Below, in pieces: positions 8,981 to 17,809 of a stretch of 64,000 nt of DNA. The notes beneath the pieces were generated by a model. The model searched no databases, was not told the origin of the DNA, and was given only the letters and a program-made list of their open reading frames with translations. This stretch comes from Parerythrobacter_A sp963838735 (lineage in GTDB: Bacteria; Pseudomonadota; Alphaproteobacteria; Sphingomonadales; Sphingomonadaceae). The DNA lies in contig CAWISG010000003.1 of assembly GCA_963838735.1 (NCBI GenBank), forward strand, positions 310,001 to 374,000, in the 5' to 3' direction. Position numbers and translations under genes: made by a program. Each line of letters opens with the position of its first letter. The stretch's first letter is position 1.

Positions 8981-9661
8981 CCAGCTTGAGATCTGTTCGA
9001 GCGACTTCTTGCGTGTGGCATGGACCGGAACGGTCGCATCGGACGCGGGCAGGCCGGCCACGATCAGCATGACCGGTTTTTCATGGTCGGGCCGCCCGCA
9101 TTGTTTGCGCAGAAACGTCATGGGGGAGGGGGTGTGCGTCAAAGTCGCCACGCCCGCCATGTGCAACGCCGACAGCAGCAAGCCGCACGCAATGCCGACG
9201 CTTTCATTGACGTAGTAATTCTGCGTCTCGCCGTCCTCGGCAATGCCACCCTTGCGCTGCGCGAATACGGCGATCAGCCAGGGTGCGGTTTCGAGGAAGG
9301 GCTTGCTGGCATCGGTGCCGATAGGGGCCAGCGCATCGAGCCAGTCCGCGCCCGCCTTCGCATCGTTGCCATCCGCGCCGTAGAACCGCCGCTCTTCGGC
9401 CTCGGCGGCTTCGCGGATGGCACGTTTGCGCGCCGGGTCGGAGATTGCGACGAAATGCCAGGGCTGGTGGTTTGCCCCGTTGGGTGCAGACCCCGCGGCG
9501 GCGATGGCGCTGACGATGACGCCACGGTCCACGGGGGCATCGCTGAAATAGCGGCAGGACCGGCGCGTCGCCATCGCGCTCCGATAGGCGTCTGCACGCG
9601 CTAGGCGGTCCGCATCCGAAAGAGCGGGCAGAGTATATTGTACGGTATCGTGGTTCGGCAT
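8975..9661 (-). CDS. nitroreductase family protein
   Basis: A 228-residue flavin-dependent oxidoreductase of the nitroreductase fold. The phosphate-binding RRSCRYFSD motif, the SAPNGANHQPWHFVAI block and GVATLTHTPSPM match FMN and NAD(P)H-contacting segments. Members reduce nitro compounds, quinones or flavins; the natural substrate here cannot be told. The start at 9661 (MPNHDTVQYTL) is preferred to an in-frame ATG at 9718, because the latter would run through the likely coq4 promoter and adds residues without family similarity. Its stop codon overlaps the serB stop on the other strand. Confidence 0.88.
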   Translation of the reverse strand: MPNHDTVQYTLPALSDADRLARADAYRSAMATRRSCRYFSDAPVDRGVIVSAIAAAGSAPNGANHQPWHFVAISDPARKRAIREAAEAEERRFYGADGNDAKAGADWLDALAPIGTDASKPFLETAPWLIAVFAQRKGGIAEDGETQNYYVNESVGIACGLLLSALHMAGVATLTHTPSPMTFLRKQCGRPDHEKPVMLIVAGLPASDATVPVHATRKKSLEQISSWL

Positions 9662-9711
9662 GATGCCGACGGTGGCAATGGCGATGCGGCTGACAAGGAA
9701 TTCCGAGCTTG

Positions 9712-9740
9712 TTGACATCTTTGTAAGTAGTGGCCATTAT
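9712..9740 (+). promoter_or_regulatory. sigma70-type promoter of coq4
   Basis: TTGACA at 9712-9717 is separated by exactly 17 bp from CATTAT at 9735-9740, about 36 bp upstream of the coq4 ATG. Spacing and -35 are consensus; the -10 differs at the first base and at one internal base. A match of the same form (TTGACA, 17 bp, CATTAT) precedes the XRE gene near 61.3 kb. Confidence 0.65.
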
Positions 9741-9776
9741 TATGCCAACAAACGACACATCTACCAGGGCTTATCC

Positions 9777-10568
9777 ATGTCTCTCTCCCAATTGCCCATG
9801 ATCCATCCCGATCGCGAACTGACCGGCTTCCGGCCGATCAAGGCGCTCAAGCATTTCGGCAAGCTGGTTGCCGACAAGGAAGACACCTCGCAGGTGTTCC
9901 ACATTACGGAGGCGCTGAAAGGCGGCGCCTATATCCGCGAGGCGGAGCGTTTCATCCGCAGCGAAGCGGGGCAGGCGCTGCTCGAAAAGAACGAAGACCT
10001 TGCTGCCGCGCTGGACGATCATGATCGCTGGACGGACTGCGCGCCCAATTCGCTGGCACAGCACTACATCCGCTTCATGCGCCGCGAAGGGCTGAGTGCT
10101 GCCGGACTGGTCGCCGAATCGCACCGGTTCAAGCCCCTGTCCGAACGGCATGAAGACCTGCACGAATGGTATGCCGCGCGCACCCGCGATACGCACGACC
10201 TGTTCCATATCCTGTCGGGATATGGCCGCGACGCGCTGGGCGAGCTATGCCTGCTGGGCTTCAGCTACCAGCAGATCTATTCCAACGGCATGCTGTTCAT
10301 CGCCTATATGGGCACCCGGCAGTTGCGCAAGGAAGTGGGGCACGACGTGCCTGTTTTCGCCGCCCTGCGCGAAGGACGCCGCAACGGGCGCGCCGCTGCC
10401 AAGATCGTGCAGACCGACCTTCTGTCGATGTTGCACGAAGATATCGACGTGGTCCGCGACCGGTTGCACATTGCGCCGCCCACGATCTACCGGAACTGTT
10501 TGCGCCAGATCGAAACAGCCTGCTGCGGCGCATCAGGTCCGTTGCTGGGCAATAAACAGGCAGCGTAA
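9777..10568 (+). CDS. Coq4 family ubiquinone biosynthesis protein
   Basis: The 263-residue protein carries the Coq4 signature HDLFHILSGYGRDALGE (about residues 139-155), a zinc-ligand-like HDxxH followed by the acidic helix found in eukaryotic and alphaproteobacterial Coq4. Coq4 is linked to the ubiquinone biosynthetic complex, and recent work on eukaryotes ties it to ring decarboxylation/hydroxylation. The role in bacteria is inferred by homology. The start ATG at 9777 gives MSLSQLPMIHPD. Upstream in-frame codons are rejected because they cover the promoter. It is divergent from the nitroreductase and convergent with the DUF6122 gene, so it is likely monocistronic. Confidence 0.85.
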   Translation: MSLSQLPMIHPDRELTGFRPIKALKHFGKLVADKEDTSQVFHITEALKGGAYIREAERFIRSEAGQALLEKNEDLAAALDDHDRWTDCAPNSLAQHYIRFMRREGLSAAGLVAESHRFKPLSERHEDLHEWYAARTRDTHDLFHILSGYGRDALGELCLLGFSYQQIYSNGMLFIAYMGTRQLRKEVGHDVPVFAALREGRRNGRAAAKIVQTDLLSMLHEDIDVVRDRLHIAPPTIYRNCLRQIETACCGASGPLLGNKQAA

Positions 10569-10578
10569 ACCCTTGCGC

Positions 10579-10902
10579 TCAAGCCATGAACTGGCAGTCG
10601 TTCCAGTCTACGGCCAGATGCAACAGGCAACCCAGCCCTATCGCCCGCGCCCACCAGCGCGGGACCAGCAGCAATAGAGCGTAGCCAATGGCGGCGTAGA
10701 CGGTGTGCAGCGGATGAAACCCGATGCTGCATCGGTGCGGGTCGAAGATCGGCGTTGCCAGCAGGTGGTCGGCATCGATCAGGATGGTGGCCGTCATTAA
10801 CAGCCCCGCTGTCCGCCACCGCTCACGCCAAAGGATGCAGGCTAGGGCGAAGGGGAGGAGCAAGTGACCGCTGTAATGGAGGAGGGGTTGGAAGAGGGTC
10901 AT
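10579..10902 (-). CDS. DUF6122 family small membrane protein
   Basis: A 107-residue polytopic protein with three or four hydrophobic stretches, beginning MTLFQPLLHYSGHLLLPF. The early H-Y-x-x-H, the DADHLLA motif and the HPLHTVYA and HLAVDW motifs give a repeated His/Asp pattern. This recalls small YdjM/DUF457-like membrane proteins with putative metal-binding residues and matches what I know of DUF6122. Function is unknown. The gene converges on coq4 with a gap of about 10 bp. Confidence 0.7.
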   Translation of the reverse strand: MTLFQPLLHYSGHLLLPFALACILWRERWRTAGLLMTATILIDADHLLATPIFDPHRCSIGFHPLHTVYAAIGYALLLLVPRWWARAIGLGCLLHLAVDWNDCQFMA

Positions 10903-10961
10903 TGATTACGCCGGTTTGGTCAACACGCCTCCGATTGGGTTGGTCTCCGTGCCTCCAACCC

Positions 10962-11050
10962 GTTCGTGCTGAGCCTGTCCAAGCACTGCTTTTTGTCCCG
11001 CAGTGATGCCAAAGAGTAGGACGCCCCTTCGACAAGCTCAGGGCGAACGG
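10962..11050. repeat. palindromic element, 89-bp intergenic copy
   Basis: The left arm GTTCGTGCTGAGCCTGTCC and the right arm CTTCGACAAGCTCAGGGCGA plus ACGG pair as inverted repeats around a centre of about 40 bp. This copy is two bases shorter than the 91-bp copies. In the minus reading the phase that starts VRPELVEG no longer reaches the ST(S/G)S(x)RT ending and continues as LDRLSTNG. The coding phase kept by in-gene copies is therefore lost here. Confidence 0.85.
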
Positions 11051-11074
11051 ATTTGATGAGGCAGCTCTCCAACC

Positions 11075-11165
11075 GTTCGTGCTGAGCTCGTCGAAGCATT
11101 GCACTTTTTTTCCCGTAGCAGTGCCAAAGAGAAGTACGACCCTTCAGAGTCGAAGACGGCGCGTA
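11075..11165. repeat. palindromic element, degenerate second copy
   Basis: The left arm GTTCGTGCTGAGCTCGTCGA is clear at 11075. The right arm is decayed to CCCTTCAGAGTCGAAGACGG. The centre (TTTTTTTCCCGTAGCAGTGCCAAAGAGAAG region) resembles that of the neighbouring copy, suggesting tandem duplication followed by decay. The right end is approximate. Confidence 0.65.
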
Positions 11166-11238
11166 ACGCCACCGGCTCGAGGCGAACGGACGTGGCAAAG
11201 AACCTATCCACCGGCTCATGGCGAACAGGGAGGACAAC

Positions 11239-13464
11239 TCACCCCTCCATCCAGTCGTTGAAGAAACTGTCATGCGCCTTGCGCATCTGCATCAGTGTCA
11301 CGCGACTATCGCCAAACGTCAGCGCATCGCCACCGGTCCGGCCGACGACGCTGGCGTATAGCTCAACAGCGTTCGCGCGCGCGATCAGCGTATCGGGATC
11401 ACGCGTTGTCGCGATGATACGCCCCTGGTCCTCGCCGAACATCACCGCGGTCAGCGACTTCGCGCCGGGCAGGGTCAATTCCGCACCTATCCCGCCCGCC
11501 ATCGCCATTTCGGCAAGCGCGATCAGCGCGCCGCCATCCGAGATATCGTGCGCCGCGCCGACCTTTCCTTCCGCGATCAACGCACGCACCAGCTCACCCA
11601 AGCGCCGCTCCACCGCCAGATCGACGGGCGGTGGTGCGCCATGTTCCGTGCCTTGCACGACCTGCTGCCAGAGCGATTGGCCAAGATGTCCGGGTGCATA
11701 GCCGATGATGACGATGGCCACGCCATCCGCGGTAAAGGCGGGCGAGCTGATTTTCGCGTAATCGTCGACCAGCCCGACCCCGCCTATGGCGGGTGTGGGC
11801 AGGATCGCACTGCCGCCGCCCGTCGCTTTGCTCTCGTTGTACAGCGACACATTGCCGCTCACCACGGGAAAATCGAGCGCGCGACAGGCTTCGCCCATAC
11901 CGCCAAGTGCATGGACCAACTGCGCCATGATTTCGGGCCGTTCGGGGTTGGCGAAGTTAAGGCAGTTGGTGATGGCCAATGGTCGCGCGCCAACAGTGCT
12001 CAGATTGCGATAGGCTTCGGCGACGGCCTGCTTGCCGCCTTCGTGCGGGTCGGCATAAACATAGCGCGGCGTGCAATCGGTGGTGATGGCCAGCGCTTTG
12101 CGTGTGCCGTGAACGCGCACAATGCCTGCATCGCCACCCGTCTGCAGCGTGTCCGCGCCGACCTGGCTGTCATATTGCTGCGCGATCCAGCGGCGCGAGG
12201 CGAGGGCGGGGCTGGCGAGCAGTGTCAGCAGGTCCGCGCCCAGATCTTCGCTCTCGGTGGTATGTTCAAGCGGCGCGACCATGGCCCATGCCTTGTAATC
12301 CGCTTGCGACAGAAAGGGCCGCTCATAAAGCGGCGCATCGGCGGCGAGCGGACCAAGCGGAATGTCGCACACGACCGCGCCATCGAATTCCAGCACCATG
12401 TGCCGCGTGTCGGTCACTTCGCCGATAACCGCGAAGTCCAGCTCCCACTTTTTGAAAATTGCTGCCGCTTCCGCCTCGCGTCCGGGCTTCAGCACCATCA
12501 GCATCCGCTCCTGGCTTTCGCTTAGCATCATCTCGTAAGGCGTCATGCCCTCTTCGCGGCAAGGCACGGCGTTCATGTCGAGCCGGATGCCCGCCTTGCC
12601 ATTGGTCGCCATTTCCACGCTGGAACTGGTCAGGCCCGCCGCGCCCATGTCCTGAATTGCCACGATGGCGTCGGTCGCCATCAACTCCAGACAGGCTTCG
12701 ATCAGCAGCTTTTCGGTGAATGGATCGCCCACCTGCACCGTGGGCCGTTTGGCCTCGGTATCGTCACCGAAATCGGTGCTGGCCATCGTGGCGCCGTGGA
12801 TGCCGTCGCGTCCGGTCTTGCTGCCGACATAGATGATGGGATTACCCGTACCGGTCGCCGCGCTGTAAAAAATGCGGTTCGCATCGGCGACGCCCACCGT
12901 CATCGCATTGACCAGGATGTTTCCGTCATAGGCGGGGTGAAAGTTGGTTTCGCCCGCCACAGTCGGCACGCCGACACAATTGCCATAGCCACCGATACCC
13001 GCGACCACGCCCTGTACCAGATGCTTCATTTTTGGATGGTCGGGCCGTCCGAAACGCAGAGCATTGGCGTTGGCGACCGGCCGTGCGCCCATGGTGAACA
13101 CATCGCGCAAGATGCCGCCAACGCCGGTCGCCGCGCCTTGATAAGGTTCGATATAGCTGGGGTGGTTGTGGCTCTCCATCTTGAAGATGGCGGCCTGACC
13201 ATCTCCAATGTCGATTACCCCCGCATTCTCGCCCGGACCACAGATGACCCACGGCGCTTCGGTCGGCAGTTTCTTTAGATGAAAACGCGAGGATTTGTAG
13301 GAGCAATGCTCGCTCCACATCACCGAGAAGATGCCGAGTTCCAGCAGATTCGGCTCACGCCCCATCGCGGCCAGCACGCGGCTGTATTCTTCCTCGTTCA
13401 GTCCGTGCTGGGCAACGGTTTCGAGGTCTATTTTCGGGGTGTCGATCTTGGATGTTGCGGTCAT
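11239..13464 (-). CDS. purL: phosphoribosylformylglycinamidine synthase subunit PurL
   Basis: The large ATP-dependent subunit of FGAM synthase, the fourth step of purine synthesis; it works with PurS and PurQ, neither of which is in the window. The 741-residue length fits the small PurL type. Visible motifs are VMWSEHCSYKSSR (catalytic His region), MESHNHPSYIEPYQGAATGVGG (nucleotide-binding, about residues 85-105), IQDMGAAGLTSSSVEM and the C-terminal ISDGGALIALAEMA. The ATG at 13464 follows a short gap from the YdjM-like gene on the same strand. The region downstream is filled by palindromic elements. Confidence 0.97.
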   Translation of the reverse strand: MTATSKIDTPKIDLETVAQHGLNEEEYSRVLAAMGREPNLLELGIFSVMWSEHCSYKSSRFHLKKLPTEAPWVICGPGENAGVIDIGDGQAAIFKMESHNHPSYIEPYQGAATGVGGILRDVFTMGARPVANANALRFGRPDHPKMKHLVQGVVAGIGGYGNCVGVPTVAGETNFHPAYDGNILVNAMTVGVADANRIFYSAATGTGNPIIYVGSKTGRDGIHGATMASTDFGDDTEAKRPTVQVGDPFTEKLLIEACLELMATDAIVAIQDMGAAGLTSSSVEMATNGKAGIRLDMNAVPCREEGMTPYEMMLSESQERMLMVLKPGREAEAAAIFKKWELDFAVIGEVTDTRHMVLEFDGAVVCDIPLGPLAADAPLYERPFLSQADYKAWAMVAPLEHTTESEDLGADLLTLLASPALASRRWIAQQYDSQVGADTLQTGGDAGIVRVHGTRKALAITTDCTPRYVYADPHEGGKQAVAEAYRNLSTVGARPLAITNCLNFANPERPEIMAQLVHALGGMGEACRALDFPVVSGNVSLYNESKATGGGSAILPTPAIGGVGLVDDYAKISSPAFTADGVAIVIIGYAPGHLGQSLWQQVVQGTEHGAPPPVDLAVERRLGELVRALIAEGKVGAAHDISDGGALIALAEMAMAGGIGAELTLPGAKSLTAVMFGEDQGRIIATTRDPDTLIARANAVELYASVVGRTGGDALTFGDSRVTLMQMRKAHDSFFNDWMEG

Positions 13465-13474
13465 GTCCGCCGCG

Positions 13475-14155
13475 TTAGCGATAGGCGCTAGGCACCGCCA
13501 GCCCCACCTGCGCGCGATGCCACCGCGTATCGCCCACCCATTTCGCCAACACGGTCACGACCGCAAATGCGACGAGGCCCGTCAGGTAGAATATAGTCGG
13601 ACTTTCCGCAGGAGCGATACCGGTCCACGCCACCGTTTGCAGCGTCAGCATTACGACCAACAGCACCATCGCCGGACCGATCGGGCCGCGCGTCTGCCGA
13701 AGGTAATAGACAAACGCCCCCAGTATCAGCGCCAGTTCCAGCGGGATTGCGATGGCCGGATAATTCCATAGGCCCAGCCCGTATTTTTCCGCGCCGCCCG
13801 CAATCGTCAGGTCCGGCACATGCACCAGCCAATCGAGGAACCAGTGCGACAAGACCACCGCCGCCCCCAGCAAAGCCGCGCCGGTATAATGGCGCCGCAT
13901 TACCAGGATCATGCCAAATACGAATGCGAAGACCGCACTGCCCAGTAACGAATGCGTGAATGGCATGTGATACAGATCGACCGGGGTCAGCACGCTGGCC
14001 GCAGGATCGATCCGCAGGTTCTCAATTCCAACGAGGCCCAGCGCGAAGAACCCCCAGTCCACCAGTTGCGCTCCGATGAACAGCGTCGCCAGCCTGGGCG
14101 CGTCCTTGGTGCACGCCGCTGCCGCAAGGGCAGGTGCCCAGTGTCCTATGAACAT
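13475..14155 (-). CDS. polytopic membrane protein, YdjM/DUF457-like putative metal-dependent hydrolase
   Basis: A 226-residue protein with about six hydrophobic segments. Acidic and His residues at membrane edges (MFIGHWAPALAAAA at the start, LYHMPFTHSLLGS about residues 63-75, LSHWFLDWLVHVPD about residues 102-115) form the pattern of the YdjM/LexA-regulated inner-membrane hydrolase-like family. Enzymatic activity in this family is inferred from conserved residues rather than shown. It lies 10 bp upstream of purL on the same strand and is divergent from xseB across a 106-bp gap that presumably holds both promoters. Confidence 0.72.
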   Translation of the reverse strand: MFIGHWAPALAAAACTKDAPRLATLFIGAQLVDWGFFALGLVGIENLRIDPAASVLTPVDLYHMPFTHSLLGSAVFAFVFGMILVMRRHYTGAALLGAAVVLSHWFLDWLVHVPDLTIAGGAEKYGLGLWNYPAIAIPLELALILGAFVYYLRQTRGPIGPAMVLLVVMLTLQTVAWTGIAPAESPTIFYLTGLVAFAVVTVLAKWVGDTRWHRAQVGLAVPSAYR

Positions 14156-14261
14156 CGCGTTGCCCCGCTTTTCAGTTTGGACCCCTTATCCGCCAATAAC
14201 GCTTGTTTCTGGCGCGTCCGCTGCTTGACCAAGGGTAGCGGCGGGGTCAATGCTTCATCCC

Positions 14262-14540
14262 ATGAGTAGCGAACCTATACCCGATACAAAACCCGCACCG
14301 GCAGACGATATCGCCGCGATGAGCTTCGAGGCGGCGCTGGCAGCGCTGGAGGATGTTGTCGGCAAGCTGGAAAGCGGCGATGTGCCATTGGAAGCCTCGA
14401 TAGACCTTTATGCCCGTGGGGAGGCGTTGCGCAAACACTGCCAGACCCGGCTCGACAGCGCGCAGGCGCGGATCGAAACCATCGTCCGGAAAAGCGACGG
14501 TTCACCACTCGAAACACGCCCTTTCGACAGTGACGGGTAA
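14262..14540 (+). CDS. xseB: exodeoxyribonuclease VII small subunit
   Basis: XseB forms the helical small subunit that binds XseA in the single-strand-specific exonuclease VII. The 92-residue protein carries the family core MSFEAALAALEDVVGKLESG, then VPLEASIDLYARGEALRKHC and LDSAQARIE. The ATG at 14262 (MSSEPIPD) is preferred to one 12 bases upstream. It begins the xseB-ispA-coaD run; in many bacteria xseB is likewise followed by ispA. xseA is not in the window. Confidence 0.93.
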   Translation: MSSEPIPDTKPAPADDIAAMSFEAALAALEDVVGKLESGDVPLEASIDLYARGEALRKHCQTRLDSAQARIETIVRKSDGSPLETRPFDSDG

Positions 14541-14547
14541 CCGCGGC

Positions 14548-15450
14548 ATGAAGGTGGTGCCCGACGATATTCTTGGTGCCGCGCTGGCGCAGGTGCAGCG
14601 CGATATCGACGCGGCGTTCGACGCGCGCCTGCCGTTGCCGCAGGACTCGCGCCTGCGCCTGGTGGAGGCGATGCGCTACGCTGCGATGGATGGCGGCAAG
14701 CGTGTGCGCCCGCTGCTCGTCTGCGCCACGGCGGACCTGCTTGGCGTGGAGCGTGCAATGGCGTTGGAAGTCGCCTGTGCAGTGGAGGCGATCCATGTCT
14801 ATTCGCTGATTCATGACGATTTGCCGTGCATGGACGACGATGCACTTCGCCACGGCAAGCCCACCGTGCATACCGCCTATGACGAGGCAACCGCCGTGCT
14901 GGCGGGGGATTCCCTGCATGCGCTGGCATTCGAAATCGTGTCCGACTCCGCTGTCATCGCCGATCCGTTCACACGCGCCGAGCTGACCGCCACGCTCGCC
15001 GCCGCCAGCGGCATGGACGGTATGGCGGGCGGGCAGATGATGGACATGGCCTCGGACGGGGCGGATTACGATTTGCCTACCATTACACGCCTGCAACAGC
15101 TGAAAACCGGTGCATTGCTGGCGGCATCGGTGGAAATGGGTGCGGTGCTTGGCAAGCTACCCGAAGACGGACGCTCGCACCTCAGGGCCTATGCGCGCGA
15201 TATCGGCCTGGCCTTCCAGATCGCCGACGACCTGCTCGATGTAACAGGCGACGAAGGCAAGGCGGGCAAGACGCTGCGCAAAGACGCGGACCAGGGCAAG
15301 CAGACCTTCGTGACGGTGATGGGCGAGGAAGGCGCGCGCGAACAGGCCGACGCGCTGGTCGCGCAGGCCATCGGCCACCTTGCACAATATGGCGAAGAGG
15401 CGGACCTGCTGCGCGCGCTGGCCCGGTTCATCGTCGAGAGAGATCGGTAA
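14548..15450 (+). CDS. ispA: (2E,6E)-farnesyl diphosphate synthase (polyprenyl synthetase)
   Basis: A prenyltransferase that condenses isopentenyl diphosphate with dimethylallyl and geranyl diphosphate. The first aspartate-rich motif is LIHDDLPCMDDD (DDxxxxD type with the two-residue insert of bacterial FPP synthases) and the second is FQIADDLLDVTGD. GGKRVRPLL precedes them. The 300-residue size is typical. The ATG at 14548 lies eight bases after the xseB stop; a GTG at 14530 inside xseB is a weaker alternative. The stop TAA shares its last A with the coaD ATG, so translational coupling is likely. The product feeds ubiquinone, carotenoid and undecaprenyl synthesis. Confidence 0.94.
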   Translation: MKVVPDDILGAALAQVQRDIDAAFDARLPLPQDSRLRLVEAMRYAAMDGGKRVRPLLVCATADLLGVERAMALEVACAVEAIHVYSLIHDDLPCMDDDALRHGKPTVHTAYDEATAVLAGDSLHALAFEIVSDSAVIADPFTRAELTATLAAASGMDGMAGGQMMDMASDGADYDLPTITRLQQLKTGALLAASVEMGAVLGKLPEDGRSHLRAYARDIGLAFQIADDLLDVTGDEGKAGKTLRKDADQGKQTFVTVMGEEGAREQADALVAQAIGHLAQYGEEADLLRALARFIVERDR

Positions 15451-15968
15451 TGGCACGCGCAGAACGCATCGGTATCTATCCCGGCACCTTCGACCCGATC
15501 ACGCTGGGCCATGCCGATATTATCCGGCGCGGGAGCAAGCTGGTGGACCGGCTTATTCTCGGCGTGACCACCAACCCGTCCAAGGATCCGATGTTCACCA
15601 CTGAGGAACGGCTCGCGATGGTACGGCGCGAGATTGCGGCGATGACAATCGACAATGTCGAAGTTGTCGGGTTCAACGCGCTATTGATGAAATTCGCGCG
15701 CAAACAGGGGGCGCGGGTCATCATTCGCGGGCTACGCGCCGTCGCGGATTTCGAGTACGAATACCAGATGGCTGGCATGAACCAGCAGCTGGCCGACGAT
15801 ATCGAGACGGTGTTCCTGATGGCGGACGTATCGCTGCAACCGATCGCGTCGAAACTGGTTAAAGAAATCGCACTGTTCGGCGGCGATGTTGCGCCATTTG
15901 TCAGCGCTTCTGTGCGGGGCGACATCGTGGCACGCGTGGACACGTTGGGCCAGCGCGGAGACTACTGA
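15450..15968 (+). CDS. coaD: pantetheine-phosphate adenylyltransferase
   Basis: CoaD joins 4'-phosphopantetheine and ATP to give dephospho-CoA. The nucleotidyltransferase motif GTFDPITLGHADII (T/HxGH) is at residues 11-24, with VIIRGLRAVADFEYEYQMA in the middle and the adenylate-binding LQPIASKLVKEIA near the end. The 172-residue length is usual. The start codon overlaps the ispA stop by one base. Confidence 0.96.
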   Translation: MARAERIGIYPGTFDPITLGHADIIRRGSKLVDRLILGVTTNPSKDPMFTTEERLAMVRREIAAMTIDNVEVVGFNALLMKFARKQGARVIIRGLRAVADFEYEYQMAGMNQQLADDIETVFLMADVSLQPIASKLVKEIALFGGDVAPFVSASVRGDIVARVDTLGQRGDY

Positions 15969-16063
15969 ACGCCTTCGCAGGCACGCTTCATTCATTGTCG
16001 CGACAGTCGCGCGACGCTAGAAACAGTATTCGATAGACGTAAGTTGTACGGACAAATTCTCAC

Positions 16064-16744
16064 ATGCAAATTCTTCGCCTGCTGCCCTTTTCGCTGTCGC
16101 TGATCGGCGCTGCCTTTGCTGCGCCCGCGATGGCTCAGGATGCTGTCCCGGCAACGCCTGTGGTGCCTACATACCAGGCACTGAATTACAATGCGGCGGA
16201 AGATCTCGAAAACATCCTGCTGCTTGACCTTTCGAACGGGCGGCGGGTCGGCATTCGCCTGATGCCGAGCTGGGCGCCGAGCCATGTCGAGCGGATCAAG
16301 ACGCTAACGCGGCAGGGTTTTTATGACGGCGTTATCTTCCACCGGGTGATCGACGGTTTCATGGCGCAGACCGGCGATCCGACCGGGACCGGGCAGGGCG
16401 GCTCTCCGCTTCCCGATCTGGAGGCGGAATTCAACCCGATGCCGCATTTGCGCGGCACGGTATCGATGGCGCGGGCAACGGCAGAGGACAGCGCGAACAG
16501 CCAGTTCTTCATCGTGTTCATGCCGCGCTTCTCGCTGGACCGGACCTACACCAATTTCGGCCGGGTCATTTCGGGTATGGAAGGCGTCGATGCCATCGCG
16601 CGCGGTGAACCGCCGACCGATCCCACGCGCATCGTGCAGGCCTCCATTGCAGCGGACAACCGCCCCGAACCCACCGCCGAACAGCGCGCGCCGAAGTTCG
16701 ACGGGGTGTCGATAGACGAACTGGCCGCGCCCATCGCCGAATAG
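16064..16744 (+). CDS. secreted cyclophilin-type peptidyl-prolyl isomerase
   Basis: A 226-residue protein with a cleavable signal peptide (hydrophobic residues 5-22, ending AAPAMAQDA), so probably periplasmic. The cyclophilin core shows FYDGVIFHRVIDGFMAQTGDP (catalytic Arg in FHR), then SMARA and NSQFFIVFMP, and YTNFGRVISGMEGVD. A C-terminal extension of about 30 residues past the fold is Glu- and Pro-rich. It speeds proline isomerisation during folding of exported proteins. It starts about 95 bp after coaD and is followed 16 bp later by queA. Confidence 0.9.
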   Translation: MQILRLLPFSLSLIGAAFAAPAMAQDAVPATPVVPTYQALNYNAAEDLENILLLDLSNGRRVGIRLMPSWAPSHVERIKTLTRQGFYDGVIFHRVIDGFMAQTGDPTGTGQGGSPLPDLEAEFNPMPHLRGTVSMARATAEDSANSQFFIVFMPRFSLDRTYTNFGRVISGMEGVDAIARGEPPTDPTRIVQASIAADNRPEPTAEQRAPKFDGVSIDELAAPIAE

Positions 16745-16760
16745 CCCGACGGGCCGCATC

Positions 16761-17801
16761 ATGCGTGTAGACCTGTTCGATTTCGCGCTGCCGCCCGAAC
16801 GCATCGCGCTGCGCCCCGTCGTGCCGCGCGATGCTGCGCGCATGCTGGTGCTGGACGGCCCCGACACAACTAAGGACTGCGGCGTTGCCGACTTGCCTGA
16901 CCTGCTGGAACCGGGCGACGTGCTGGTGTTCAACGACACCCGCGTCATTCCCGCGCGACTGGAAGGCACCCGCACGCGCAACGGCAACAGCGCGTCCATC
17001 GGCGCGACGCTGCACAAACGGATCGACCTGCGCCGCTGGCAGGCATTCATCCGCAACGCCAAGCGGTTGAGAACCGGCGACCGGATCGACTTCGGGCAGG
17101 ATGTGGAAGCGCTGGTCGAAGCCCGCCACACCGATGGCAGCGTGACGCTGGCGTTTTGCGGCGAAGAACCGGTCGAGGTGCTGCTGGAGCGCGCAGGCGA
17201 GATGCCGCTGCCTCCCTATATTGCAAGCCGCCGCCCCGCCGATGCGCGCGACCGGGAGGATTACCAGACCCTGTTCGCGCAAACCGACGGGGCGGTGGCG
17301 GCACCCACCGCCTCGCTGCATTTTACCCAGGGCTTAATTCAACGGCTCGATGCGCGCGGCATCGTGCGCGAAACTCTGACCCTGCATGTCGGCGCTGGCA
17401 CGTTCCTGCCGGTCAAGGCCGATGATACCCGCGACCATGCGATGCACGCCGAATGGGGCACGATCTCGCCAGAAACCGCGGCCAGGCTGAACGCGGCGCG
17501 CGCGGCGGGGCGGCGAGTGATCGCGGTCGGCACCACCAGCCTGCGCTTGCTGGAAAGCGCAGCAGAAGAAGACAACGTCATCCAGCCTTTCACCGGCGAT
17601 ACCGCGATCTTCATCACGCCCGGCTATCGGTTCACGGCGATCGACGGCCTGATGACCAACTTCCACCTGCCCAAATCCACGCTGTTCATGCTGGTCAGCG
17701 CACTCATGGGCCGCGACCGGATGCAGGCGGCCTATGCCCATGCGATAGCAGAAGAATATCGGTTCTATTCCTACGGTGACTCCAGCCTGCTGCTGCCGTA
17801 G
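16761..17801 (+). CDS. queA: S-adenosylmethionine:tRNA ribosyltransferase-isomerase
   Basis: QueA transfers and rearranges the ribose of SAM onto preQ1-modified tRNA to make epoxyqueuosine. The family's N-terminal MRVDLFDFALPPERIALRP, the VLVFNDTRVIPARL block (about residues 55-68), the DREDYQTLFA region and the C-terminal MTNFHLPKSTLFMLVSA are all present. It is 346 residues. The ATG at 16761 follows the cyclophilin stop closely. tgt, which acts earlier in the same pathway, lies 1.7 kb downstream with an ABC exporter between. Confidence 0.96.
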   Translation: MRVDLFDFALPPERIALRPVVPRDAARMLVLDGPDTTKDCGVADLPDLLEPGDVLVFNDTRVIPARLEGTRTRNGNSASIGATLHKRIDLRRWQAFIRNAKRLRTGDRIDFGQDVEALVEARHTDGSVTLAFCGEEPVEVLLERAGEMPLPPYIASRRPADARDREDYQTLFAQTDGAVAAPTASLHFTQGLIQRLDARGIVRETLTLHVGAGTFLPVKADDTRDHAMHAEWGTISPETAARLNAARAAGRRVIAVGTTSLRLLESAAEEDNVIQPFTGDTAIFITPGYRFTAIDGLMTNFHLPKSTLFMLVSALMGRDRMQAAYAHAIAEEYRFYSYGDSSLLLP

Positions 17802-17809
17802 AGGGCCAT

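Larger units (their letters stand above)
10903..11238. other. non-coding interval holding a cluster of decayed palindromic elements
   Basis: About 336 bp separate DUF6122 from the purL stop. No convincing gene lies here. Most of the interval consists of copies and half-copies of the palindromic element that is also found in carA and glyS. The first is nearly complete (10962-11050), the second degenerate (11075 to about 11165), and then come two short arm-like pieces containing CACCGGCTC and GGCGAAC (about 11169-11230). Confidence 0.75.
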
